This document shows positions 1 to 6,953 of a stretch of 19,407 nucleotides of DNA, one piece after another; within the stretch, counting starts at the first letter, position 1; each line of letters starts with the position of its first letter. This stretch comes from Anaerolineaceae bacterium (GTDB lineage: Bacteria > Chloroflexota > Anaerolineae > Anaerolineales > Villigracilaceae). The DNA lies in the NCBI GenBank assembly GCA_022181005.1, contig BQMV01000132.1:1-19407 (forward strand), read 5' to 3'. The position numbers and the translations under genes are program-made. A model generated the notes under the pieces. It made no database searches and was not told where the DNA came from. It saw only the letters and a list, made by a program, of their open reading frames with translations.

Positions 1-1060
1 GCAACGCATCTGTTGGACAAGCGCCGACGCAAATTCCGCACCCAGTGCATTGCACCGGGTTGAAGATCGCAAGTTTCGGGTAGCCCGAATCATCCTCGCG
101 AGGAACCATACGAATCGCATCGTACGGGCAATCTACATAGCATAGCGAACAACCGATACATTTATCGTCCGTCACCACCGCAGGACCGTCGTCGCGCCCG
201 GGAGCCAGCCACGGAAGGAGGAATAAACTTCCAACGGCGAGAATCGCCAAGCCCCAAAAGATGACGTTGCCCCACATATCCGCCAAAGGCAGAAGCACAA
301 GATATAAACTATCCACAGGCACGGAAGATACCATTGTGCCAAGATCGGCGGGCATATAAGACATGGCGGGTTTAATCAGCGAAAGGATGATCAAACCGAC
401 CAACGCTTGCGCCGCCGCCCAGCGGGGAGTCCACCAACGGGCGCGTGAAAGGCGCAGGTTGTGAATATTGATCGCAAAAAAGACGATCAACGGAATGAAC
501 AGGTGCAGGAACAAAATAATAACAAAGTTTGAGAATGTACGCGAAGCAAGGTCGGTTGAAACATACGTCAAGCCCGAAGAGCCGGCGAGCGTCTGCATCA
601 TGAACTCGGTCATCCACTGCGCGCGCTGATCCCAGATCATCCAATAGCCGAATGTGCCGGTCAGCCAAACCATCGCCAACATAATCCAGCCGCTTGTCCA
701 CGCCACCCAGCGTTGACCCCAGAAACGGTCGCCAAAAAGCATGCGAACCAAGTGTAAGAGGATGAGAATGATCATCGCGTCCGAAGCGTAACGGTGAACG
801 CTGCGAATTAACGAGCCGTACCATGTGGAACTGATCTTCTCTACAGTCTCATAAGCGACTTCCGCGCCGGGGCGATAAATGAGAGTCAGGTAGGTTCCGG
901 TCGCGATCAACACCACCAACATAAAAATCGTGAGCGTGCCGAGATGATGAAGCGGATTGAAATCAGATTTTGCGAAACGATTGATCGCGCCTTCCACAGA
1001 AATCCAAGCTTTTTCAAGAGCGCGCAGAAAGCGCCGTTGGGTATACAGTTTTTTGGTCAT
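1..1060 (-). CDS. Cytochrome b fused to a two-cluster [4Fe-4S] ferredoxin domain, 3' end cut by window edge
   Basis: At least 353 codons are readable from ATG at 1060 with no stop before the window edge. Residues about 41-62, 90-106, 123-143, 176-200 and 216-230 are membrane segments. Two histidine pairs with bc-type spacing, H89/H103 and H186/H200, should bind two b hemes. A subunit-IV-like part follows (about 230-285), but the PEWY quinol-site motif of bc complexes is not seen; the local sequence is VPVDSLYLVLLP. Two clusters come next: C301-x2-C304-x2-C307-x3-C311-P and C338-x2-C341-x2-C344-x3-C348-P. The likely role is membrane electron transfer between quinone and an Fe-S partner. It is the last visible gene of the heme-copper operon, 32 bp after the ATPase stop, with a AAGGA ribosome site. 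No Rieske protein or cytochrome c1 is visible. More domains may follow beyond the edge. The cytochrome b and ferredoxin assignments are firm; the role is inferred. Confidence 0.88.
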   Translation of the reverse strand, partial: MTKKLYTQRRFLRALEKAWISVEGAINRFAKSDFNPLHHLGTLTIFMLVVLIATGTYLTLIYRPGAEVAYETVEKISSTWYGSLIRSVHRYASDAMIILILLHLVRMLFGDRFWGQRWVAWTSGWIMLAMVWLTGTFGYWMIWDQRAQWMTEFMMQTLAGSSGLTYVSTDLASRTFSNFVIILFLHLFIPLIVFFAINIHNLRLSRARWWTPRWAAAQALVGLIILSLIKPAMSYMPADLGTMVSSVPVDSLYLVLLPLADMWGNVIFWGLAILAVGSLFLLPWLAPGRDDGPAVVTDDKCIGCSLCYVDCPYDAIRMVPREDDSGYPKLAIFNPVQCTGCGICVGACPTDAL

Positions 1061-1092
1061 TGGTTCCTTATCGTCCTAAAACGGTTTAAGAT

Positions 1093-3486
1093 TTATAGAG
1101 TCGCATCCGGAAGTTCTTCTTCCAACGCCGATTGCCCTATTCGTGGAAACTGGTTCATCTTCATTGCATTTGAAGTGACAAAAACGCTGCTCATCACCAT
1201 TGCCAGCGCAGCGAACACAGGCTGCAACAAACCCGCCATCGCCAACCCCACGCCCGCCAGATTATAAACTACAGCCCAGCCAAGATTCTGCCGCACGCGT
1301 TTCATCGCTTCGTTCGACAGATCAAACAGCCACGGGACAACGCGCAGATCGTCGCGCATTAACACCACGTCGGAAGCGGCGCGCGCAACGTGCGTGCCGC
1401 GATTCATCGCCATCCCCACCATCGCCGCGGCAAGCGCAGGACCGTCATTGATGCCGTCGCCAACCATAGCTGCGTCGCTGGTCAATCGTTTCATTTTCTC
1501 ATCGGGCGTCAGCGCAGCCTGCACTGGGATTCCCAACGTCTTTTGCCAACGTTCGCCCGCACTAATCTCATCGCCGGTCAGCACGCCCAACTCCAATCCC
1601 GACGATTGTAATTCACTTAACGCCTCTTGCGCTTCCTCGCGGATGGTTTCGCCAAGCGAGAAGATGCCGCGGACGCGCCCAGCCCAGCCCGCGTACACGA
1701 CGACGCGCCCCGCTTCTTTCCATGCCTTGGCTTGAGCGTCAACTTTCGCCGGCATGTCCAATCTTTCGGCAGACATATGCCGTGCCGATCCGACTGCAAT
1801 AGAAGCGCCGGACGCCGGCAATCTCCCAAGCACGCCAAACGCGGGAATCATCTTGAACGTTTCGGGCTTGATCAGTTTTATCCCGCGCGTCTTGGCATAC
1901 TCGACAACTGCGCGCGCTAACGGATGCTCCGATTCGTTTTCAATAGACGCCGCTTGCTGCAAGAACTTCATTTCATCGTCTTCGTCAACAACGAAGATCT
2001 CTTGAACTTTCATCGGCAACTGCGTTAACGTGCCGGTTTTATCGAAGAAGACACGCTTCACTTTGGCGAGCCGTTCAAATACAGCGGTGCTGCGCAAAAT
2101 GACTCCCGATTCAGCGGCGCGTTCGAGCGAAAGCCATAAGGTCAACGGGGTAGCCAACCCCAGCGCGCACGGACAAGCGATCAGCAGGACGGACAGCGCG
2201 ACGATTAAGCCTTTCTCTGCGCCGCCGAAGTGATTCCAAATTAAGAAGGTTACGGCGGCAAGCGCGAGCGCGGCAGGCGTCATCCACGCGGCAAGTTTAT
2301 CCACCATGCGCTCAAGCGGTGAGCGCGCCCACAGCGCTTCGTGCAACAACCGTCCAATTTGACCCGCGATCGTTGAATCGCCGACAGCGGTTGCGATCAC
2401 TTCAAAACTGCCATCCAAGCTGACGGTCCCGGCTTTAACTGCGTCGCCGCTAGAGTGCGCGACCGGCTTCGGTTCGCCCGTCAATAGCGATTCGTCCACA
2501 TCGCCTTCGCCGAGCGCGATCAAGCCATCGGCAGGGAAACGTTCGCCGGGGCGCACGCGGATTCGCATCCCGGGCTTCAGTTCAGCGGCGGCGATCGTCA
2601 TATCATCCTGCGCTGTAACCACTGTCGCCGTTTCAGGAATCTGTTCCAGCAGTTTCGTCACCGCCTTGCCGCTTGCCTTGTGCGCCTGCATTTCAAGCCA
2701 GCGCCCAACAGACACTAAAAAGATCAACATGGTAGCGGTATCAAAATATAAGCCGCCATGACCGACGATCAAGTTGCGGACGGATAGTCCGAAGGCGGAA
2801 AACGTCCCGATCATGATGAGCGTATGGATGTTGGGCTGTCCGCGCAGTAAACTGGCAAACCCGGCGCGCAAGATCGGCAGACCCAGCAGAATCAGAACCG
2901 GCAGGCTGGAAATTAACATCATCAGTTGGAAGAAATCTACCAGCGGCTGCGATTCGGGCGTCGCCCAGCCGAATATATCGCGCGCATAGATGCCCGCGCC
3001 GACGACCATATCGTGCAATACCATCACGCCGCCAATAATGAGATAAGTAAGAAAAGTCTCTTCTTCATCATGCGGTTTTTCGTTGGGCAGCGTCGCTTTA
3101 TAGCCTAACGAGCGCACGCGCTTCTTCAGCGCTTTGGGGCTAATTGCCGCGCTGTCATACGTGATATTAGCTTGACTTTGAATAAAATTCGTCTCGGCGT
3201 TGACAACGCCCTTCGTGCGTTTCAGTTGTTCGTTGACCAACCATGCGCACGAAGAACACCACATGCCGTTGAGCGTTAAGGTGACGTTCTGCACGTCTTC
3301 TTCATTAATAGTTTTCGACGTTTCAACGACAGGAGATTCCGCCAGCAACGCCGCTACTTCCCGGCAGGAAGGACAACAGAAAACATCGCCCTGTTCGTTC
3401 GTGAGCGGATGTAGGGTCGTCAGCCCGCACAGCGAGCAGGCGACAAGAGTTTTTGCAGAGGAAGTTGGGTACTCTAGCGCTTGCAT
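1093..3486 (-). CDS. ccoI: Copper-translocating P1B-type ATPase, CcoI/FixI-like
   Basis: This 797-residue heavy-metal P-type ATPase has an N-terminal Cys cluster (C17-x2-C20, C37-C38-x2-C41) and an HMA domain with GMWCSSC (C77/C80). These are followed by membrane helices, the actuator TGEP (336-339), the metal-site CPC (438-440), the DKTGT phosphorylation motif (Asp482) and GDGIND near the C terminus. The Cys-rich N terminus before a single HMA domain is typical of CcoI/FixI/CopA2 pumps, which export Cu(I) for loading heme-copper oxidases, as opposed to detoxification CopA. It starts 5 bp after the TauE/SafE-like gene stop and lies two genes after the oxidase-like subunits, which fits copper supply to CuA and any CuB site. 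No strong Shine-Dalgarno is seen, so translation may be coupled to the gene before it. The transporter class is very secure; the CcoI subtype rests on architecture and neighbours. Confidence 0.93.
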   Translation of the reverse strand: MQALEYPTSSAKTLVACSLCGLTTLHPLTNEQGDVFCCPSCREVAALLAESPVVETSKTINEEDVQNVTLTLNGMWCSSCAWLVNEQLKRTKGVVNAETNFIQSQANITYDSAAISPKALKKRVRSLGYKATLPNEKPHDEEETFLTYLIIGGVMVLHDMVVGAGIYARDIFGWATPESQPLVDFFQLMMLISSLPVLILLGLPILRAGFASLLRGQPNIHTLIMIGTFSAFGLSVRNLIVGHGGLYFDTATMLIFLVSVGRWLEMQAHKASGKAVTKLLEQIPETATVVTAQDDMTIAAAELKPGMRIRVRPGERFPADGLIALGEGDVDESLLTGEPKPVAHSSGDAVKAGTVSLDGSFEVIATAVGDSTIAGQIGRLLHEALWARSPLERMVDKLAAWMTPAALALAAVTFLIWNHFGGAEKGLIVALSVLLIACPCALGLATPLTLWLSLERAAESGVILRSTAVFERLAKVKRVFFDKTGTLTQLPMKVQEIFVVDEDDEMKFLQQAASIENESEHPLARAVVEYAKTRGIKLIKPETFKMIPAFGVLGRLPASGASIAVGSARHMSAERLDMPAKVDAQAKAWKEAGRVVVYAGWAGRVRGIFSLGETIREEAQEALSELQSSGLELGVLTGDEISAGERWQKTLGIPVQAALTPDEKMKRLTSDAAMVGDGINDGPALAAAMVGMAMNRGTHVARAASDVVLMRDDLRVVPWLFDLSNEAMKRVRQNLGWAVVYNLAGVGLAMAGLLQPVFAALAMVMSSVFVTSNAMKMNQFPRIGQSALEEELPDATL

Positions 3487-3491
3487 ACGGT

Positions 3492-4157
3492 TTACCAGAA
3501 CATGACCTCGCCGAGCATGAAATGTCCAACGAGTCCGAGCGAGGCGAATCCGCGCATGGCAAATTGGAAGCCAAAGAGCATCATCGCTACCGCAACGAGC
3601 GCGCGTGACCAGGACCGCGAATGGGTCCTATTGGCGAACCACTTTACCGCAAGCAAACTGGGAACGGTGGCAATGCCGAAGACCAGCATGTTAAGTGCGC
3701 CGTATACCGGAGATTTAGAAGCGATCGCCGGCACGAGCGCGGTAAGCGTTAAGCCGCAGGGGAGGAAGCCCCATAAGACGCCGAAGACGTATGAAGCCGG
3801 GGGCGAAGCGGATGTGAACGCGCGCACGGCGCGCCCCCAGCGCCGAGTCAACGAGACAAATAAAAGTTCAGGCGAGGGGACCAATCCGATAAACGCCGCC
3901 GCCAGATAGAAAGCGGCTAACGCAAAGAGGATGGACAGCGCCGCTTGCAGTTTATCGAACGACCACAACGCCTGACCAAAGGCGCCGAAAATAATTCCGA
4001 GGAATGAATAGGAGGTAATGCGTCCGGCGTGAGCCAGCGCCCATGCAAATTTATTTTGAAAAGCGGGTTGGCGGTCAAAAAGAAAAACAACGGGACCGCA
4101 CATCCCCACACAATGACCGAGGCTCCCCAACAAGCCCAACAACAACGAAGCCAACAT
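3492..4157 (-). CDS. TauE/SafE (DsbD_2)-like membrane protein, copper enzyme assembly
   Basis: This 221-residue polytopic membrane protein has about six hydrophobic segments. The N-terminal helix carries GHCVGMCGPVV (C16, C20) and a later helix carries GFLPCGLTLTAL (C134). These paired Cys motifs mark the DsbD_2 / 'sulfite exporter TauE/SafE' family, which is often encoded beside ccoI in cbb3 oxidase clusters. There it is thought to handle copper or thiols during oxidase assembly; that role is known from neighbours more than from biochemistry. The ATG at 4157 follows TTAAGG at good spacing. The gene sits between subunit I and the copper ATPase, separated from the former by 76 bp that hold a strong hairpin and from the latter by 5 bp. 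The family name is misleading: nothing here suggests sulfite export. Confidence 0.85.
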   Translation of the reverse strand: MLASLLLGLLGSLGHCVGMCGPVVFLFDRQPAFQNKFAWALAHAGRITSYSFLGIIFGAFGQALWSFDKLQAALSILFALAAFYLAAAFIGLVPSPELLFVSLTRRWGRAVRAFTSASPPASYVFGVLWGFLPCGLTLTALVPAIASKSPVYGALNMLVFGIATVPSLLAVKWFANRTHSRSWSRALVAVAMMLFGFQFAMRGFASLGLVGHFMLGEVMFW

Positions 4158-4188
4158 TGTTTACCTTAATTGTAGAAATTTACATGCG

Positions 4189-4224
4189 AAAGGCTTCGGA
4201 AGCCTTGCGGCTTCCGAAGCCTTT
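4189..4224 (-). terminator. Perfect 16-bp hairpin inside the respiratory operon (possible attenuator)
   Basis: The left arm 4189-4204 and right arm 4209-4224 are exact reverse complements around a 4-nt loop (TTGC on the plus strand). It begins 10-12 bp past the stop of subunit I. On the minus strand only a short TTT lies at the base of the stem and no further T-run follows. Complete termination is therefore doubtful, and partial termination or 3'-end mRNA protection favouring the structural genes is more likely. The structure is seen directly; its role is inferred. Confidence 0.6.
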
Positions 4225-4233
4225 GTTGCTAAA

Positions 4234-5961
4234 CTAACGAATAAACCAGGTGCGTCCGAGCAGCCACCAGTTTGTGAAGTAGTACACGGCAAACCAAACG
4301 AGGAAGGCGAAAACCAGCACGAACGCGCCTCTTGGCTGATTTTGCTTATCTTCCATCATATGATCGGTCAATTTCGTCGATTCAAGCACCGGGTTGCCGT
4401 CGCCGGAGACCAACAACAGTCTGTTCGCTTCTGTGCGCGGACCCGTAAGAACGGATACGAACACAACTGTAACGAACATGATGCCGCCGATCACCGCGAG
4501 AATCGCACCAATGCCAAAGATAGCGAGCGTGAGTTCAACCGTGCCGGGCACTACGCCGGCGAAAGTGATATCCCAGTTACGGCGCGAAACGCCTTGCAAG
4601 CCGCTGGTGATCATGCCGAGGGAGAGCAGGAGCATTCCGCCGCCAAAAACATAAGGCTGCCAGACCGCCCATTTCTTGAGTTTCAATTCTTTACGGAAGA
4701 TGAGCGGGATGAGGTAGTAGGTCAAACCCATGAAAGCGGTAGTCGTTCCAGACACGACGGTCGCGTGGAAGTGGCCCGGCAGGCGCATGGTGTTATGAAC
4801 CAGCATGTTGATCTGCTCGGTGCCGATGACTACGCCGGTCACGCCGCCAACCCAACCGAAGATCACAATGGAAATAACCAAGGCTGAGAAACCCGGCTCC
4901 TTCCACGGCGCGTTACGAAGCCAGCCGAACAAGCCTTTTCGATAGCCTTTGGCGCGTAGGGCGACTTCCATAGCCGCGGGGATCGAGAACGCATGCATCA
5001 TCGAGCCAAGCACGGCGAGATACATGGCATAGGAGGTGTTGACCGCCTTCCACGCGAAAGACAAGCCGGGATCTCCCAATAGGTGGTGAGCCGCGCCAAG
5101 GTTGATGAAGAACAGATAAAGCACGAACGCCAAGCGCGAGAATTTCTCATTGACCGGGCGGATGCCTACTGTGATCTGCGCCAAGGAATACCAGATGGAG
5201 ATCATCGCGGCAAGGTTAACTTGCTGAGCGGGATGGCCGAAGCCCCAGAAGAAGTTGCGGTAAATGCCCGGGTCAAAACTGGAGATGACGCCCATAGACC
5301 AGAGAAAAGCCGGCACGATCGCCGCCGCGCCTTGCAACAGGGTGTAGGTCGCCAAGATCGCGGCGGTCATGAACCCAAAGGCAACCAACGGCATTGAGCC
5401 TTCAAAGCGTTTCTCGCGTTTGGCAACTACGATATTGATAAAGAACGTAGCTACCGCGATCAACGCGCCAACCGCGAACAGAATATAACTGAGATAGAAC
5501 ACCGGGCTGGCTTTCAACGGCATGTACGCCGTGTAGGCTACCGTGTTCCTGGGGTCGAACAGCACGACAACGTTCGCCGTCAAACCGCCAATCGTCATTA
5601 AGATAAAGCCAAGCCAAGCGAGTTTAGGCGCGGCATGCCGCGCATTAAGCAATACGGTCGAGCCGAAGTGCAAACCTGCGATCTCGAAGAACACCATCCA
5701 GGCAATCAGCATATCAATGCCGTGCAGGGTGAGCAGGCGATAGAACCAAGTCGCATCCAATAAGTGAAACGTCTGCCAACGCGTGAGCGCGATCAGGAGC
5801 GCGGCAATGCCGCCGATCGTCAACGTCAAAACCGCCATCACCGCATTCGCGATAATCAGCCGTTCCGCGTGCATATCCACTTTCAGAGTTAGAACCGGGC
5901 AAGTGCGATAGTCGTCCTTCGCGCCCTTCACCCAGGGAAATGTAGGGGCAAGCGTTGCCAT
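4234..5961 (-). CDS. Heme-copper oxidoreductase subunit I, B-family-like, lacking the active-site tyrosine (candidate NO reductase)
   Basis: This 575-residue catalytic subunit has about 13 membrane helices. Histidine ligands are visible: H80 (low-spin heme, TLHG), H243 (GHP), H292/H293, and H397/H399 in GHFH. The HH-x4-DPG-x4-W pattern (292-304) and the surrounding helix VII-VIII sequence match B-family (ba3-type) enzymes. In those enzymes helix VI reads GHPxxY, the Tyr being cross-linked to the CuB histidine. Here it reads GHPAQQVN, with Gln247 (codon at 5221-5223) at that place. The cbb3-type alternative tyrosine, six residues before the helix VII histidine, is Ile286. Loss of this tyrosine is typical of nitric oxide reductase members of the superfamily. 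AGGAG lies 8 bp before the ATG. The gene follows subunit II by 11 bp. Superfamily and B-like placement are secure; the substrate (NO or O2) is unresolved. Confidence 0.9.
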   Translation of the reverse strand: MATLAPTFPWVKGAKDDYRTCPVLTLKVDMHAERLIIANAVMAVLTLTIGGIAALLIALTRWQTFHLLDATWFYRLLTLHGIDMLIAWMVFFEIAGLHFGSTVLLNARHAAPKLAWLGFILMTIGGLTANVVVLFDPRNTVAYTAYMPLKASPVFYLSYILFAVGALIAVATFFINIVVAKREKRFEGSMPLVAFGFMTAAILATYTLLQGAAAIVPAFLWSMGVISSFDPGIYRNFFWGFGHPAQQVNLAAMISIWYSLAQITVGIRPVNEKFSRLAFVLYLFFINLGAAHHLLGDPGLSFAWKAVNTSYAMYLAVLGSMMHAFSIPAAMEVALRAKGYRKGLFGWLRNAPWKEPGFSALVISIVIFGWVGGVTGVVIGTEQINMLVHNTMRLPGHFHATVVSGTTTAFMGLTYYLIPLIFRKELKLKKWAVWQPYVFGGGMLLLSLGMITSGLQGVSRRNWDITFAGVVPGTVELTLAIFGIGAILAVIGGIMFVTVVFVSVLTGPRTEANRLLLVSGDGNPVLESTKLTDHMMEDKQNQPRGAFVLVFAFLVWFAVYYFTNWWLLGRTWFIR

Positions 5962-5972
5962 ACCATTTTCTC

Positions 5973-6503
5973 CTATTTCACGATGATCTTACCCACCATT
6001 GTATGGTGACCAAGATAACAATATTCATTACAAACAATAGTAAAATCGCCGGACGAAGTGGGCGTGATGGTCGCCACATAATCATAGCCGGGCAAAACTT
6101 GCAGGTTGATATTCACGGGCTGAAGCGAGAAGCCATGGTTATAGTCCATCGAGGAAAGATGCAAGCGATATTCTTTGCCTTTTTCCAATTGCAAGATAGG
6201 ATACCATTGCCAGGCGCTGGCGCGGATGTATACATCGCTGCCGGCGGGCGGAGCGACGACCGGGAAAGGAATTCCGTTGATGCTCTCTTCGCCGATCTGA
6301 TACTTTGCTACAAATTCGTTCACTGTAACGGCATATTGTTGCGGCGTGGTGCGGTACGTCTCGGTCGGCACATTTTGCTTGCCCTGGAAATACCAGAGCG
6401 GCATCATGATCGTCAAGAAGATACACCAAACCAGAGCAACGGTAAGCCACGTCTTCTCCAGACGATCCATTGGCTTCCACCAATTCTGTTCAGGCGCTAA
6501 CAT
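5973..6503 (-). CDS. Heme-copper oxidoreductase subunit II with intact CuA site
   Basis: This 176-residue protein has one N-terminal membrane anchor (about 19-40) and an extracytoplasmic cupredoxin domain. The CuA ligands are all present: H123 in MDYNHGF, then C158-x-E160-x-C162-x3-H166-x2-M169. It should take electrons from a cytochrome c, plausibly the lipoprotein cytochrome encoded divergently at 6954, and pass them to subunit I. The length fits the short B-family (ba3-type) subunit II, which has a single helix. AAGGAG precedes the ATG with 9-bp spacing. It lies 28 bp after the 52-residue protein gene and 11 bp before subunit I. Because CuA is intact, the enzyme would be cytochrome-c-linked, not a direct quinol enzyme. 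Confidence 0.95.
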   Translation of the reverse strand: MLAPEQNWWKPMDRLEKTWLTVALVWCIFLTIMMPLWYFQGKQNVPTETYRTTPQQYAVTVNEFVAKYQIGEESINGIPFPVVAPPAGSDVYIRASAWQWYPILQLEKGKEYRLHLSSMDYNHGFSLQPVNINLQVLPGYDYVATITPTSSGDFTIVCNEYCYLGHHTMVGKIIVK

Positions 6504-6531
6504 AATTCAAGTCTCCTTTTAGTAAGATCGG

Positions 6532-6690
6532 CTACGGCGCCGGCGGAACGCTCAACAGATCCATAATCCCCCACACGTTGTAGATCAACGTGCTGATGAG
6601 CAACGACGCTACAAACAATATCCAGACGTTATCGAACAGTTTCTGGCCCCACGACATGGATTCGCGTTCTTGATTTTCTTTCTCAGACAT
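6532..6690 (-). CDS. 52-residue single-helix membrane protein, first gene of the heme-copper operon
   Basis: A short reading frame begins MSEKENQERESMSWGQKLFD, has one hydrophobic helix (about 21-43, ending LIYNVWGIMD) and finishes VPPAP before TAG. AAGGAG lies 6 bp upstream of the ATG, and the gene is followed 28 bp later by subunit II in the same orientation, so it is very likely translated. A charged N terminus before one helix resembles the small accessory subunits of heme-copper enzymes (subunit IIa of ba3, CcoQ of cbb3), but the sequence alone does not show homology to either. The inferred role is a structural subunit of the complex. Confidence 0.75.
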   Translation of the reverse strand: MSEKENQERESMSWGQKLFDNVWILFVASLLISTLIYNVWGIMDLLSVPPAP

Positions 6691-6762
6691 GGCATTCTCC
6701 TTTTCGCAATCTCCTCGTTTGATAAAATAACGCCCAGATTCCTAGGCTTGAAAATATCCGTC

Positions 6763-6768
6763 ATGATA
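6763..6768 (-). promoter_or_regulatory. Possible -10 box of the respiratory operon
   Basis: The minus strand reads TATCAT here with no good -35 hexamer upstream (TTTGTT at a 16-bp spacer). A start site near 6757 would put the centre of the left Crp/Fnr-like box (6798.5) at about -41.5, the usual place for class II activation by this regulator family. A weak -35 is what an activator-dependent promoter would show. This is inferred, with no transcript evidence. Confidence 0.35.
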
Positions 6769-6790
6769 GCATCGCCAGAGACAAAACAAA

Positions 6791-6830
6791 TGTGATAAAT
6801 GTCACGTCATGCGGCGTGACATTTATCAGG
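6791..6830. promoter_or_regulatory. Paired Crp/Fnr-like operator in a 14-8-14 inverted repeat
   Basis: TGATAAATGTCACG (6793-6806) and CGTGACATTTATCA (6815-6828) are exact reverse complements with an 8-nt spacer. Each arm is itself an imperfect palindrome of Crp/Fnr type: TGAT-N4-GTCA on the left, also reading TGTGA-N6-TCACG, and TGAC-N4-ATCA on the right. The box centres are 24 bp apart. The element lies between the divergent heme-copper operon and the cytochrome c gene. A regulator of the Crp/Fnr superfamily (Fnr, Dnr, NnrR or Crp-like) is the likely ligand. Which one cannot be told from sequence, and no regulator gene is in the window. Confidence 0.7.
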
Positions 6831-6843
6831 ATTGCGTTATAAT
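6816..6843 (+). promoter_or_regulatory. Sigma-70 promoter of the cytochrome c gene
   Basis: GTGACA (6816-6821) and a perfect TATAAT (6838-6843) are separated by 16 bp. The -35 hexamer lies inside the right arm of the inverted repeat, so a protein bound there would overlap RNA polymerase. The predicted start is near 6850, which leaves a leader of about 100 nt before the ATG at 6954. Confidence 0.65.
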
Positions 6844-6847
6844 AGTT

Positions 6848-6915
6848 TTATAAGGTTTAATGGCTCCTCTAGGGAGGCGTCCGCGCCCTCCCGGAAGGTT
6901 GTTTTAACCTTATAG
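6848..6915 (+). promoter_or_regulatory. Structured 5' leader of the cytochrome c mRNA with competing stems
   Basis: ATAAGGTT (6850-6857) can pair with AACCTTAT (6906-6913), enclosing a hairpin GGGAGG (6872-6877)/CCTCCC (6887-6892). The same 3' strand can instead pair with AAGGTT at 6895-6900 in a short hairpin, and GGAG at 6873-6876 can pair with CTCC at 6864-6867. The alternatives are mutually exclusive, as in regulatory leaders. No known riboswitch class was recognised. The structure is seen; the function is inferred. Confidence 0.4.
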
Positions 6916-6953
6916 ATCATATCCAATACAAGGAGTTTGGAGGTTCACCTACT

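Noticed and set aside
3492..4157. Sulfite exporter function for the TauE/SafE-like protein
   Set aside because: The Cys motifs and the copper ATPase next to it fit the DsbD_2 branch linked to copper enzyme assembly; no sulfur genes are nearby.
4342..4887. Open frame on the plus strand inside subunit I (181 codons)
   Set aside because: It is a shadow of the subunit I gene, very rich in charged residues typical of antisense translation of membrane protein genes.
4234..5961. Classification of subunit I as a cbb3-type oxidase because ccoI lies nearby
   Set aside because: The HH-x4-DPG-x4-W motif and a CuA-containing subunit II are B-family features, there are no CcoO or CcoP genes, and the cbb3 tyrosine position is Ile.
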